A stretch of DNA of 64,000 nucleotides, taken from the NCBI GenBank assembly GCA_943736015.1, contig OX031063.1, positions 43,788,672 to 43,852,671 of the forward strand, read 5' to 3'. This DNA comes from Tridacna crocea. Lineage: Eukaryota > Mollusca > Bivalvia > Cardiida > Cardiidae. Of this stretch, positions 10,008 to 20,889 are shown in pieces. The notes under the pieces were generated by a model. That model saw nothing but the letters and a program-made list of their open reading frames with translations, ran no database searches and was not told the origin of the DNA. The position numbers were made by a program, and so were the translations under genes. How positions within the stretch are numbered: position 1 is the stretch's first letter; the number at the start of each line of letters is the position of its first letter.

Positions 10008-13000
10008 CTGGAAAATAAAGAGGAAAGAATAATCCATTCACTCTAAAAGGAAAACATGTTGCAGAGTAATGAATTTCCCTAACTGCTTGCACCATCACAG
10101 GATCAGTATCAGTTATCATATTAGGTGCAGTGGCTGCCAGGATATAACTGATATAATGTTGAAATAGTGTTAAATGTCAACAATAAATCAATCTGCTTTT
10201 CACTGTAATAAACAAGCGACTTTGACTTGTTGGCTTGGTAAAAGTGACATGACTTCTGTATAGAACGAATAGAATATCTTGGTATTCAGAATGGCATGTA
10301 AAACTTACTGAATTTGAATACTTGACCTTCAATAATTTGCATAATTTTCATATTTTTTCCATGTGCTCGAACATTGGGCTCACATTTTCAATTCTGACTT
10401 GCACTTGGCAAGCACATAGATTGGAATTTGGAAAACTGTTCCAAAATTCTGATTTCTGTATCCAAACCCATTTCGTTCTGTTGGTTTGTGTGGGGGATTA
10501 TGATGATGAAATATTTAATATGCAGCCAGAAAAAATTGAAAAAATAAGATATACCTCATCAAAACCCATATTCTTTATTGTTGTGACCTTCTGCTCTAAT
10601 TCTGGGTCTTTCTGTGGACCTGTGAACAAATGGCAAGACCAATTTACAGTTTTAAATCTTTATCAAATGAAAAAAAAAAATTAAACTCCATTAAAAATAG
10701 AAAGCATCTGCAGGCTACAAATTAAGGTAGCTCTTTACACTTAGGAAGTCAAAGTGGGGCTAAAATGATCCTGTTTGTCCCAAAACAACTTATTTTACAA
10801 GAGCCGTCAGAGACGTGTTATGCTCCCTGAACAAGTACTTGTCATAAAATGTATGAAATTAATATAAAATCACTTTTTTTTATCCTAAAAGGACCTGTTC
10901 ATGCCCCCCAAAATTGACTGAAAAGGCAATTTCTATCTTAGAGATATTCCCAATATTAGAGAAAAACAATTTTTTTCATGAAGCCTCCCTTTCTGCGAAG
11001 CAGCCTGTAATAGAGAAACTAGGACATAGGTATCATAAAATCTTTTACATGAAGCCCCCTTTTTCCATGAAGCAGCCTGAAATTGAGACACCAGGAAGAG
11101 TAATCTGGGAAATGTTCCAACGAGTTCAGATTTGAAATTTCATGAACATTTGAGCACTAATGTAAGAGTATTAGAGAAAATATTTTTTTACTTGAAGCCC
11201 CACTTTTTCACAGCCTGTAATTGAGAATCTGGGAAAAAGGTATTAAGCAACGTTCCAATGAGTTCAGATCTGAAATTTCACAAAGTTTTGATGTAGGAGA
11301 TATTAGTGAAAAAACATTTTTTTTACATGAAGCCCCCTTTTTCCATGATGCAGCCTCAAATTGAGAAACCAGGAAAGAGGTATTCATGCATTGTTCCAAG
11401 GAGTTCACATATGAATTTTCATAAAATTTGGTCCAGGGGTTGTGGAGAAATGGCTTCGGACGGACAGAAAAACGAACGAACAAAATGTTTCGGGGAGCAT
11501 AACAATGTGGGAAAAGGAGGAAATGCTGATAACCACTTTGTTCTCCCTTTCAAAAACCGTTTACAAAACCTTTAGTTCCTAGGGTAACAGTTTGTCCATC
11601 TAAATTTGTATATAATTTTGCTCCACCTACTGTTTTAATTCAATTTGTGTGAAATTTGAGCTTTCCTACCGAGGCACAAGAGCATTTGAAAAACATTGGG
11701 AAAAGGGAAGAAAAAACTGGTTAACACTTTTAGCACAGAACTTAAGAAGCTATTTACTTGACCTCTCACTTCAGCTGACCATGAATAGACATCTAAGCAA
11801 GTGGATGGTAGAAATCCATGATCAGACTGCAGAAAATGTTCAGTCTGATCTTGATCTTGAAAACCTGTTTTCATCCAAAGAGCTGGAAGGATTAAGTGGG
11901 GAAAAAAAGCAGAGCACTGAATGTGGCTACCAGTACTCCACTTCAGGTGCTTTTCATAAAAATTTTAACCCTTTACCAAAGGACAAAATTTTAGAGTGGT
12001 CCAAAATGAAAGCATTTGCAGATGACAAATAAAATGTGAATCAAAAAGTGAAATTAGTTTTGGGAAGGGTAGAAAACAATGTGGGAAAAGGAGAAAATGC
12101 TGGTCACCAGCATTTTCTCCTTTTCCAACAATGTTTTCAATGGGCTTCTTTCACAGGGGTGATAAAAAGTTGGGATTGTGTGGTAAAGGGTTAAGTAAAC
12201 AAGAGGGCAAAGATGGCCCTGGTTCGCTCACCTGAATTTTTGATAGGACCACAGCCAATTTTTTCACAATCTAAACAACCATTTCAGAGAAGAAGAATTT
12301 TTAAAAATTTCTTCATGTCTGTATAGTGTAAATAGCCCACAGCCATCAGAGCCATGTTGCTTGATGGATCAAAATATTTCGAACAATTTTTGAAAAGGGT
12401 CATCCAAGGAACATCTGTGTGAAATAATTTCAAAATCTGACCAGCCATTTCAGAGAAGAATTTTTAAGAATTCCTTTATTTCTGTATAGCCTAAGAAGCC
12501 CCCATTCACCAGAGCCATGTTTCTTGATCTGTATAGTGTAAGAAGCCCCCATTCACCAGAGCCATGTATCTTGACGTATCAAAATTTCACGAACATTTTT
12601 TTAAAAGCGTCACCGAAGGAACATCTCTGTGAAATAATTTCAAAATATGAGCAGCAGTTTCAGAGAAGAAGAGTTTTTAAGAATTTCTTCATTTCCCTAT
12701 AGTGCAAGTAGCCCCCATTCACCAGAGCCACATTTTTTGACGAATCAAAATTTCGCGAAAAATTTTTGAAAAGGGTCATCCAAGGAACATCTCTGTGAAA
12801 TTATTTCAAAATCTGACCAGCGGTTTCAGAGAAGAAGAGTTTTTAAGAATTTCTTCATTTCCCTATAGTGCAAGTAGCCCCCATTCACCAGAGCCACATT
12901 TTTTGACGAATCAAAATTTCGCGAACAGTTTTTGAAAAGGGTCATCCAAGGAACATCTCTGTGAAATTATTTCAAATTCTGACCAGCCGTTTCAGAGAAG

Positions 13001-16000
13001 AAGAATTTTTAAGAATTCCTTTATTTCTGTATAGTGTAAGAAGCCCCCATTCACCAGAGCCATGTTTCTTGACGTATCAAAATTTCACGAACAATTTTTG
13101 AAAAGGGTCACCCAAGGAATATCTCTGTGAAATTATTTTAAAATCTGACCAGCGGTTTCAGGAGAAGATTTTCAAAGAATTTCCTAGAAAATTCCATTTC
13201 GTTGCCATGGCAACCAGAGTTTTAGACAGAATCAAATTCTGTGAACAATTTTTAAAAAGGACCTCCCAAGGAACATTCCAGCCAAGTTTGGTCCAAATTG
13301 GCCCAGTGGTTTAGGAGGAATTGACGTTTAAAGAATTGTTGACGACGCACGACGGACACCCAGTGACCCTAAAAGCTCCCCTTGAGCATGTTGTGCTCAG
13401 GTGAGCTAAAAAGGGGGCATACCCATGTCAAGACTAATTCAATGGTTACCTGCTCCTGCCATGTTGGTACCCCTTTCGATAACTAAAAACCATTCGTTTG
13501 AAGTAAATGTCTTCATAAAGACAAAGATATAGTAAAAGTTTAAAATTTTTGGAAATGTCGAAGTTTTTGCATGATAATTATAATACAACAGTGATGATGC
13601 AAACGACACCAGGGCTTGGATAATAACTCCGAGATTTCTTCAAAAACAGCCAAACTAAAAATTTAACCCTTTACCACATAATCCCTACTTGTAACCCCCC
13701 CTGTGAAAGAAGCCTTTTGAAAACATTGCGGGAAAAGGAGAATATACTGGTAACCAGCATTTTCTCCTTTTTCCCACAATGTCTTTTTCCCTTCCTGAAA
13801 TGTATTTTAATTCTTAAGTCACATTCATTTCTTCGTCTGCAAACTCTTTCAATTTGGACCAGTCTAAAATTATGTTGTTTGGTAAAGGGTTAACTGAAAA
13901 GAAACAGTACAAACCACCAGCATAAGCACTTGTCCAATGTCTGGCTGTTTTTTCGAATATTTTTGGCTGTTCTTTATACTGTTTAGCTACAACTGCATCT
14001 TGCGGGTCATCTGGCTCTGCCGCAGCTAAAAGGGCTTGTAATGATAACAACACAGTTCGCAAAGTCATTGCTGCAGCCCTGTAAATATTGATTTAACCAG
14101 AGAATATAGAATTTTACGTAAGACGATAGTTACAGGCCTAGTTCGTACCAAAACTAAACAAAGCTCAGTGTTATTTGCATAGAATTTATACAAGCCTGTA
14201 GAGGCCGTAAATGGCGGGTGCTTGGGTTACATGTTGGCTGATCATAGCTGAATGAATCGCACCAGGGCCAGTATTCACCAACAATTCTTAAGGACGTTCT
14301 TTGTCTAATTCTCCAGAATTTTCTACATTTGTAAGTAACACAACTTCTGATTGGCTAAACCATTCGTTTGGCTGGTTTAGCTAATTGGAAGTTGTGTTAC
14401 TTACAAATACAGAAAACTTTGGAGAATAAGACTGAGAATATTCTCAAGAATGGTTGGTGAATATGTGCCCAGGTAGCATTTTATTGAGTAAACATTTATT
14501 TTAGAATTCAATATATGTTGTCATTTTGAAAAGCAGTCTGGTTCTGTTCCAAGAATGCCCAAATCAGATAGATGTGTATTTAAAGAATACCATGAAGTAG
14601 AAGATAAAGGGTGTTAAAAAAGCCTTGATGCTTGTTTCCAACATTTTCTCCTTTTTCTGCAATGTTTCTACCGTATCATAGGCATGTCCCATTTTGTTTT
14701 CTGTGATCACTTTAAATTTGTGGGATTATAAAATCTTGGCATTTGGTAAAGAGGCTGAGTCAAACAAGATATAAATGAAGTGAATGAAATAACTTACCAT
14801 TGATCTTTTAAAATGTCTAAACATATAGCTCCAGTGACACTGCTAATATTTGGATGCCAAATTCTTGTAGCAAATTTCACCTACAAGTAAATGAATACTG
14901 AGCAATGATGGTCCTGTACCGCTCCACTGGCTCTTAACTCTTTACCGCACAATCACGACTTTTAACACCCCTGGGAAAGAAGTCTTGAAAACATTGTGGA
15001 AAAAGGAGAAAATGTTAGTAACCAGCATTTTCTCCTTTTCCCACAAAGTTTTCTTCCTTGTCAAAGAAAAACTGGACCATTTGAGCCACTCTGACATTGT
15101 CATCTACAAATGCTTTCAAATTGGACAAGGCTGATCTTAAGAGTTAACTCAATACCAAACGAAAATATTTTAGGCTTGCCAAAACTGAAAGCATTTACAG
15201 ACGACAAAATAAAAGTGACTAAAAATTTGAAATTTGCTTTGTGTAGGGTAGAAAACATTGTGGTTACCAGCATTTTCTCCTTTTCCCACAATGTTTTCTA
15301 TAGGCTTCTTTCTCAGGGGCGTCAAAAGTAGGGATTGTGGTAATGGTATAACCCTTTACAACATGTCTAACTTCTAATGACTTTGAAGAAAAGGCTTTTA
15401 CTAACATTGTGAGAACAGAAGAAAATGCTGGTAATCAGCATTTTCTTCTTTTCCTCTATAATGTTTATATCATAGACAGAAATAATCATGTAAGCTACAT
15501 TTCAAATGTTATTTGCAATGGCTCTTAATTTGGTCCAGTCAAAAAATTTGTAGTTTTCAATAGAGTTAAATAAATGTATCTTGTATATACATGTAATTAG
15601 CAATTGACAGAGATATACAGAGAATGAATGATGAGAGAATAAGTCTATGGTGTTTAATTGTGCAATCACATCTAGATCATTTATTGTGCAATAGAAGAAA
15701 TAGTAAAAGGAAAGCATAGCATGTAAGAATTTGAATCATGGCCATGATGAGTATATGATGAAAGATGTGTTATGAAATGATAGATAAAGGAAATAAAACG
15801 AAATAGATATTCTTAGTTTAAACATGTTTATTTTACATCGATTGAGAAACACATTTTCTAAACTTATACTAATCTCTCTTGATTCTGCTTCCTGGGAACT
15901 ACACCAGTACTCGCAGTTGCATCAAATGTGTAGATCTTCAGTAATAAGAATAAAATCGTCTGAATTTGAATAAAAGGTTTATAAACAAAATCACAATTTT

Positions 16001-19000
16001 GTACTATGTCCAATCTATGTGAGAAAGCCATGTCTATAAATTGATCAAAAATTGTTCTGGTATACCTTGATGCATCATTGTCTACAGTTTTGCTTGAGTT
16101 TATCTGTATTTTATAAAACTGATCTATTTGAATGTTTAATAGTATACACAGTATCCAGAAGAAATTTTTATACCAGACAGATCTTGTATCCTCAAATGTC
16201 AGCCACTAAAATGAAGTGACCTTTTATAGAATTATTAATACACTTACATCCAAGATCAGTAATCATGCAAGAGAAAATATAAAAGTGAACAAATGATTTA
16301 AATAAAAGGTAAAAATATGAATAATGAATACATCATAAAAGAAACCTTGAGGGAAACAATTGCCTTGACTTCCCTTTTTCAAATACAGAAGATTATGTCA
16401 GAGAATACATGCAGCATGAACAAAGGCATGAATTTCAAATATAAAAAGGTAAATCAAACTTACTTTTGGGGGATTAAATGGGTATGTGTCTGGAATTTTA
16501 ATATCTAACATGAATGTTCCTCCTTCATACACAGTGTCTGGTGGACCACCAATTTCTCCAGTCAACTCTGTCATTTTGTCATCTTTACATTCCACTTTAA
16601 TCTTACACTTAGCTACCTGGAATATAAACAAGAGAACACAAACTCCTTACCATGTCACATGATGTGACAAATTTTTTATCTTGCCCAAATTTAAAGCAAT
16701 TGCAGACAACAAAATAAATATAGCTAAGATTATGATTTCTGTTTTTTGATAGGGTAGAAAACGTTGTTTGAATAGGAAAAAATGCCTGTTACTATTATTT
16801 GCTCCTTTTCCAACAATGTTTATGAAACATTCTTCTTTAGAATCAATAAAATATGTTTAGCTTTTCAAATGAAAATAGCTGTACTTGAACTGAATGATTA
16901 TTGAATATGCATGCAGTAAGTATGCTTCAATTAAACTTTGTCATGATTTTACGAAAACATGAGAGATTAGGAAAGTGCGCAAAATCTGTGCAGAGATTTA
17001 ACCCATTACAAAACACACTCCCTACTTTTGACGACCCTGAGAAAGATGCCTTTAGAAAACATTGTGGGAAAAGGAGAAAATGCTGGTAACCAGCATTTTC
17101 TCATTTTTCCACAATGTTTTCTACTCTTCACAAAACAAATTTCAAATTTCCAGTCACTTTTATTTTGTCGACTGCAAATGCTTTCGATTCGGACAAGCCT
17201 AAGTTATAGTCGTCCGGTAATGAGTTAAACCAATTTTTTGTCATTCTCTGTTACCAGTGGAGATACGAAAAACTATTATCACAATTGGAGACATTTATCT
17301 GTACATGTACTAATACTTGATGACACGTAGCAGGCAATTTTCTGAAAACACATCTTTTTTGATGCATGTGCTGACAAGTTGTCAGACAACAGCGAACAGT
17401 GTACATAAAAAAATTACAAAACATTGTAATACCAGACTGATAACTAAGTTATTCACTCTGAAATCAAAGTCATCTGTATCAGTCTATGAAACCTGTCTGC
17501 AATGACATCGAAGAAAAAAACATGTCTATGTGTCACTGTTTGATCTGTACACAGTCAGGCCACATCCAGTTTATCGATTAACCCTTTCCCAAACGACAAA
17601 ATTATAGACTGGTCCAAATCGAAAGCACTTACAGACCACAAAATAAATGCAATTCAAAAATTGAAATTTGTTTTTAACAGGTTAGAAAACATGGTGGGAA
17701 AAGGAGAAAATGCTGGTAAGCAGCATTTTCTCCTTTTCTCACAAAGTTTTCAAAAGGCTTCTATCTCAGGGTTGTAAAAACCAGGGATTGTTTGGTAAAA
17801 GGTTAAGGCGTGAACTATTTTTCAATGTTATTTTCCAGATTTTATTTCATTCAGTTTCAGGGCACTGGTTTCTAAAACTAAAAGTTTATGACCACAAAAA
17901 CCTTTCTCCTTGCCTTGATCAAATGATTTCTGAAAGAGTGGTGTCCAGATAAATGTGCCTCGATGGTAATGTGGTGCAATTTAGCTTTGGTGTGTAGGCT
18001 CTACCTACAGTTTGCAGAGACACCTTTTGAAATAACAAATGGGTTAATTTAACTAAATTCTGTCAAGTGAGTGAATGAATGAATGTACGGATTAATGTTT
18101 TTTTTATAGTGCATTGCAAAAGTTTGTTGATTTACTATTGATTTATACTGATAGTACAGAACTTGTCTATGGGGGGTTTAATCCACGTGAAATTTTTTAT
18201 CAATTAAAGTGTAGTCACAGTTCAGTGGGGAAGAAAGGTTAGGTATCTATTTTAGTTTGAGTTTAGTTGGCAAATACTGATATTGCTTTCATAACTCTTG
18301 TTCAGCTTAAAATCATACTAGGCAAAATCAATGGTGACAAAGATTTTGACAAGTTTAAAAAATTCTGAACTTACTCATTTATTCAGTAAAAAATTGATCA
18401 TGAGAATTCTGGTTTGGTGCATAGAACCACAGGAATTTGACATTCTATAACCAAAATAAATGATAAAATTTGAAAAAAAAATCTCCCCTATATAATATAA
18501 AGACAAGGAATGCAATGTCTTGATTGCTGGTGCCAGCACATGACAGAAATTCTTACCCAAAGTCACCCATAATACAAACATTGATCATAATTTCCTTTAG
18601 CCCAACGATAGAAAACACAAAAATGTACCTGCGACATTTGGTGATACATCAGTAGAAACCTTTTAACTGGAGATATCTGTCATGTGTTATAATTTTTTTG
18701 ACAATTTCGATATATCTAGGAAGCCACGGTTCCCAGGAAGTGTATTTTTCGGATTACTTATTACTATTATTTTTGTCGTTTTTAAGATATATTTATGGAC
18801 ATCACATGACATTTAAGATTTTACTAGAAGTAACTAACAAAGGTATTTGACCATATTCTTTTATACAGAAAAGATAGTTGACTCTTGTGAATAGGGAAAT
18901 CCCCCATAAAGCGAAGTAACTCCAGACTTTAGCCCTACTCGACTTTTCATGGGAATCTCGTGACATCAGTGAATGGCTTCTTCGTTGGATCTAAATTGTC

Positions 19001-19587
19001 AAAAAAAAAATGGTAAAACATGACGGATATCTCCAGTTGAAAGATGTCTTCTGAGGTATCGCCGAATGACGCAGACCTGTACATTTTTGTGTTGTCCATT
19101 GCTAGGCTAAAAGAAAGTATAATCAATGTTTGTTTTGTGGGTAATTTTGGGTGGGCAAGGCTGTCTTGTGCTGGCGCTGGCAATCGAGATGTTGAATTCC
19201 TTGTGTTTATATTATATTGTGGAGATTCTTTTTTTTTTTTCATATTTTATCATTTATTTTGGTTATAGAATGTCAAATTCCTGTGATAGATCTTAAATGG
19301 ACCCTACGATTCATAATTTGAAATGTCCTCACATTCCAACGCAACACAAAAGAAACAGATCAATTGCAAGATACATATGTGTTGAAGGACTCGTATGCAA
19401 TAACTTTTACACGACTAGCGATTTGGACTTGATTCTACTAAGGAGTTTTTTCCCTTGGAAGTTGTTGCTCATCTTTGATTTGCGCCTCGTCGGACGGAAC
19501 TAATGCCTGTTTAATTACCTCTTCGCTTTTGACAACTTCCTTAAATTCTCTTTTTATACGGGCCTCCGCTATAGTTGATGTATTCAT
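9933..19587 (-). CDS. UBE2K: Ubiquitin-conjugating enzyme E2 K (E2-25K), complete six-exon gene
   Basis: Exons in transcript order are 19519-19587, 16464-16616, 14798-14880, 13915-14078, 10555-10619 and 9933-10007. They sum to 609 nt (202 residues plus TAA), against 200 residues in the vertebrate protein, and every junction keeps phase. UBE2K accepts ubiquitin from E1 on its active-site cysteine and, as known for the family, builds K48-linked chains in the cytosol. The UBC core spans roughly residues 1-155, with the HPN motif and catalytic Cys near residue 94 (GAICLDILKDQW). A UBA domain follows (residues about 160-202, with the MGFDE motif). The start ATG is preceded by AAAA and matches the family's usual N-terminus length. 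Introns are packed with MITEs; one ends 22 bp from exon 4. The gene is divergent from MYCBP2. Identification is from remembered family sequence. Confidence 0.95.
10555..10619 (-). CDS. UBE2K: UBE2K exon 5 (linker and start of UBA domain)
   Basis: 65 nt bounded by TTCACAG and GTATAT. Encodes PQKDPELEQKVTTIKNMGFDE, in which MGF is the conserved UBA loop. A 120-codon open frame on the opposite strand here is only antisense to this exon and its flanks. Confidence 0.9.
10780..11500. repeat. Tandem array, period about 138 bp
   Basis: Units share GCAGCCTGAAATTGAGA, CCAACGAGTTCAGAT and ATGAAGCCCCCTTTT. Unit landmarks are at about 11074, 11211 and 11351. The array ends in a GACGGACAGAAAAACGAACG tail. 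Lies upstream of UBE2K exon 5 in its intron 4. Confidence 0.75.
11500..11760. repeat. Decayed subfamily A MITE cores
   Basis: AATGTGGGAAAAGGAGGAAATGC at 11504 (interrupted thereafter) and a weaker AAACATTGGGAAAAGGG at about 11690. Confidence 0.55.
11818..11864. repeat. Short hairpin repeat (GATCAGACTGCA type)
   Basis: GATCAGACTGCAGAAAATG and TTCAGTCTGATC pair imperfectly; same family as 5290-5357. Confidence 0.65.
11965..12194 (+). repeat. TTAA palindromic MITE, subfamily A
   Basis: Full length, TTAA both ends, centre GCTGGTCACCAGC. In UBE2K intron 4 (transcription runs right to left). Confidence 0.92.
12201..13410. repeat. Tandem array with GCTCACCTG-type ends, period about 166 bp
   Basis: Landmark CAGAGAAGAAG recurs at about 12285, 12451, 12661, 12827, 12993 and 13159, with steps of 166 except one of 210 caused by a partial internal duplication. 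Starts near GTTCGCTCACCTGAA and ends GTGCTCAGGTGAGCTAAAA after GTTGCCATGGCAACC and a GACGACGCACGACGGACAC tract. Lies in UBE2K intron 4. Confidence 0.88.
13663..13893 (-). repeat. TTAA palindromic MITE, subfamily A
   Basis: Full length with TTAA both ends. Its right end is 22 bp from UBE2K exon 4, so it sits just inside the intron behind the donor. Confidence 0.92.
13915..14078 (-). CDS. UBE2K: UBE2K exon 4
   Basis: 164 nt from acceptor TTACAG. Encodes AAAMTLRTVLLSLQALL, AEPDDPQDAVVAKQY and the end of the UBC core. Two donors give the right phase (G|GTTTGT at 13915 or G|GTGGTT at 13918). The former gives YAGGPQK with the same spacing as the vertebrate protein, so I chose it. A subfamily A MITE ends at 13893. 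Confidence 0.92.
14264..14473. repeat. CCAAT-bearing palindromic MITE
   Basis: Long inverted repeat: CACCAACAATTCTTAAG...CTCAAGAATGGTTGGTG outside, CTTCTGATTGGCTAAACC / GGTTTAGCTAATTGGAAG at the centre. Relatives at 45648-45850, 53624-53712 and 55206-55398. Confidence 0.85.
14605..14757 (-). repeat. Decayed subfamily A MITE
   Basis: Right half of the core and the GGCATTTGGTAAAGAGG end are recognisable; the left arm is lost. Confidence 0.6.
14798..14880 (-). CDS. UBE2K: UBE2K exon 3 (active site)
   Basis: 83 nt with acceptor TTGTAG and donor GTAAGT. Encodes the HPN motif (IWHPNISSVTGAICLDILK) and the catalytic cysteine. The TGG Trp codon of DQW is split by the intron. Confidence 0.96.
14934..15569. 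repeat. Three subfamily A MITEs joined end to end
   Basis: Copies 14934-15147 (-), 15144-15352 (+) and 15350-15569 (-). The first two share a single TTAA at 15144-15147; the next pair meet at TATAACCC. Orientation alternates. Lies in UBE2K intron 2. Confidence 0.85.
15570..16463. other. UBE2K intron 2, nothing recognised
   Basis: AT-rich, no exon-like frame and no repeat of the families named here. Confidence 0.4.
16464..16616 (-). CDS. UBE2K: UBE2K exon 2 (UBC core, first beta-strands)
   Basis: 51 codons bounded by acceptor TTCCAG and donor GTAAGT, phase 0 on both sides. Contains GEIGGPPDTVYEGG and IPDTYPFNPPK, both diagnostic of the UBC fold. The neighbouring open frame runs through the donor and gives a misleadingly long ORF. 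Confidence 0.95.
16645..16840 (+). repeat. Decayed subfamily A MITE
   Basis: Arm GCAGACAACAAAATAAATA and core fragments GGGTAGAAAACGTTG and CTCCTTTTCCAACAATG survive. Confidence 0.65.
16998..17228 (-). repeat. TTAA palindromic MITE, subfamily A
   Basis: 231 bp, TTAA both ends, CCCATTACAAAACACAC...CGGTAATGAG. Confidence 0.9.
17578..17806 (+). repeat. TTAA palindromic MITE, subfamily A
   Basis: Full length, TTAA both ends, CCCTTTCCCAAACGAC end variant. Centre GCTGGTAAGCAGC has one unpaired change. Confidence 0.9.
18428..19285. repeat. Foldback pair: inverted repeat arms of about 330 bp
   Basis: Left arm 18428-18745 and right arm 18960-19285 are inverted copies. Outer ends are CACAGGAATTTGACATTC and GAATGTCAAATTCCTGTG. 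A spacer of about 210 bp contains AT-rich DNA. Lies in UBE2K intron 1, 233 bp from exon 1. Confidence 0.8.
19519..19587 (-). CDS. UBE2K: UBE2K exon 1 (N-terminus)
   Basis: Starts at the ATG on 19585-19587 and encodes 23 residues ending RIKREFKEVVKSEE, the conserved N-terminal helix of the E2-25K family. The donor is GAG|GTAATT, phase 0. The exon lies between two copies of a repeat of about 330 bp (18960-19285 and 19939-20265). Confidence 0.93.
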
Positions 19588-19938
19588 TTTTACACAGTGG
19601 AAATATCAGAACTAGATCGCACCCGTTGTGAGGCTTCGCCGTTTTCAGGCTAGATTCATAACAGTTAATACGGAAGTAACTCTGACGCATGAGCAGTGAA
19701 TGTATAGTCTCTAAACTAACATCACTAATCAATTTAAATGGAAATGCTTAATATATTTATGTGATAGAAGGTTTTTCGGGCGATTTGTTTTTGTTTATTT
19801 ATTTCATGTTTGGAAACTTTGCATTTTACGACAAATATGTAGTTGTCTGCAAAATCGTTTTCATTTCCTGTGTCGGGAAAAGTGTTGATCTAAAGTTGGG
19901 CTATATGCTTCAAATCGATATCTAGTGATATATTTATT

Positions 19939-20265
19939 CACAGGAATTCGACATTCTATAACCGAAATAAATGATAAAATATGAAAAAAAAAAAATCTTC
20001 CCTATATAATATATATACAAGGAATGAAACGCCTCGATTGCCGGTGACAGCACAAGACAGCCTTTCCCACCCAAAAATCACTGGTCAACGAAACAAACAT
20101 TGAAAATAAATTTCTTAGCGATAGACAACACAGAAATGTACCTGTGACATTCAGCGATATCCCAGTAGACGCTTTTTAACCGGAGATATCCGTCATGTGT
20201 TACATTTTTAATTTCGATCCACCGAGGAAGCCATTCGCTGACGTCGCGAAAATATTTCTTTCGTT
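19939..20265 (+). repeat. Third copy of the foldback arm, in the UBE2K/MYCBP2 spacer
   Basis: Same orientation as 18428-18745 (CACAGGAATTCGACATTC, then CCTATATAATATA, then GGAGATATCCGTCATGTG). A further partial inverted copy is at about 20345-20440. With the others it brackets UBE2K exon 1. Confidence 0.8.
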
Positions 20266-20486
20266 TTCATTTTCGTTTTAAAATTATGTACATTGCATGA
20301 TACTACATATTTTTCTGAAGGCACCTAGTAAAAAAATTTGTAATTTTTTTCTAATCGAGGCGTTGCATTCCTTGTGTTTCTTTATATATACATATTTTTT
20401 ACTTATTTTATATAATTTTATTATAGAATGTCAAATTTCTCTAATTTATTATTTCAGGAATTCCTCTAATTTATTATTTCAGGAAA

Positions 20487-20790
20487 TTGACCTCTGACCA
20501 TTTAGACCCCTTTAAATTTTCGTGACATCTAGACACCTTTGAGACACTTTGACCCCTTTGTCCAGGAAACACTTGGACCCCTTTTTAACTTATGAACTTA
20601 ATTTTTCCTGTTAACCAGCATCTTAAAATATTTGACTGTTTATCAGTTTAAAATGATTTTCCATAATTTAGTTTTTCATTTGGCCAAGTAATCAGGTGTA
20701 ATTTTGAATATGTTCAATTCACACCCTTGCTACCTGTCTAAATGGTCAGGGGTCTAAGTGTCTACCATCCTTTATTTCGACCCCTACGTT
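20487..20790. repeat. Inverted-repeat segment (TGACCATTTAGACCCC type)
   Basis: CTGACCATTTAGACCCC at about 20491 and GTCTAAATGGTCAGGGGTC at about 20735 are inverted, enclosing a run rich in GACCCCTTT and GACACTTT. Confidence 0.6.
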
Positions 20791-20834
20791 GGTCATTTCG
20801 ACACTTTTTTTTTTGCAAGAAAAAGTCGCTGCGA

Positions 20835-20885
20835 CACCCATTGATCCCCCCCTCCCCCCCGAAAAAAAGGGGGGGGGTCAAAAAA
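20835..20885. repeat. C-rich / G-rich inverted simple sequence
   Basis: CCCCCCTCCCCCCCC followed within 10 bp by GGGGGGGGG, able to pair as a hairpin. Low complexity. Confidence 0.7.
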
Positions 20886-20889
20886 GTCA

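Noticed and set aside
10322..10684. 120-codon plus-strand ORF
   Set aside because: It overlaps UBE2K exon 5 on the opposite strand and has no splice or homology support.
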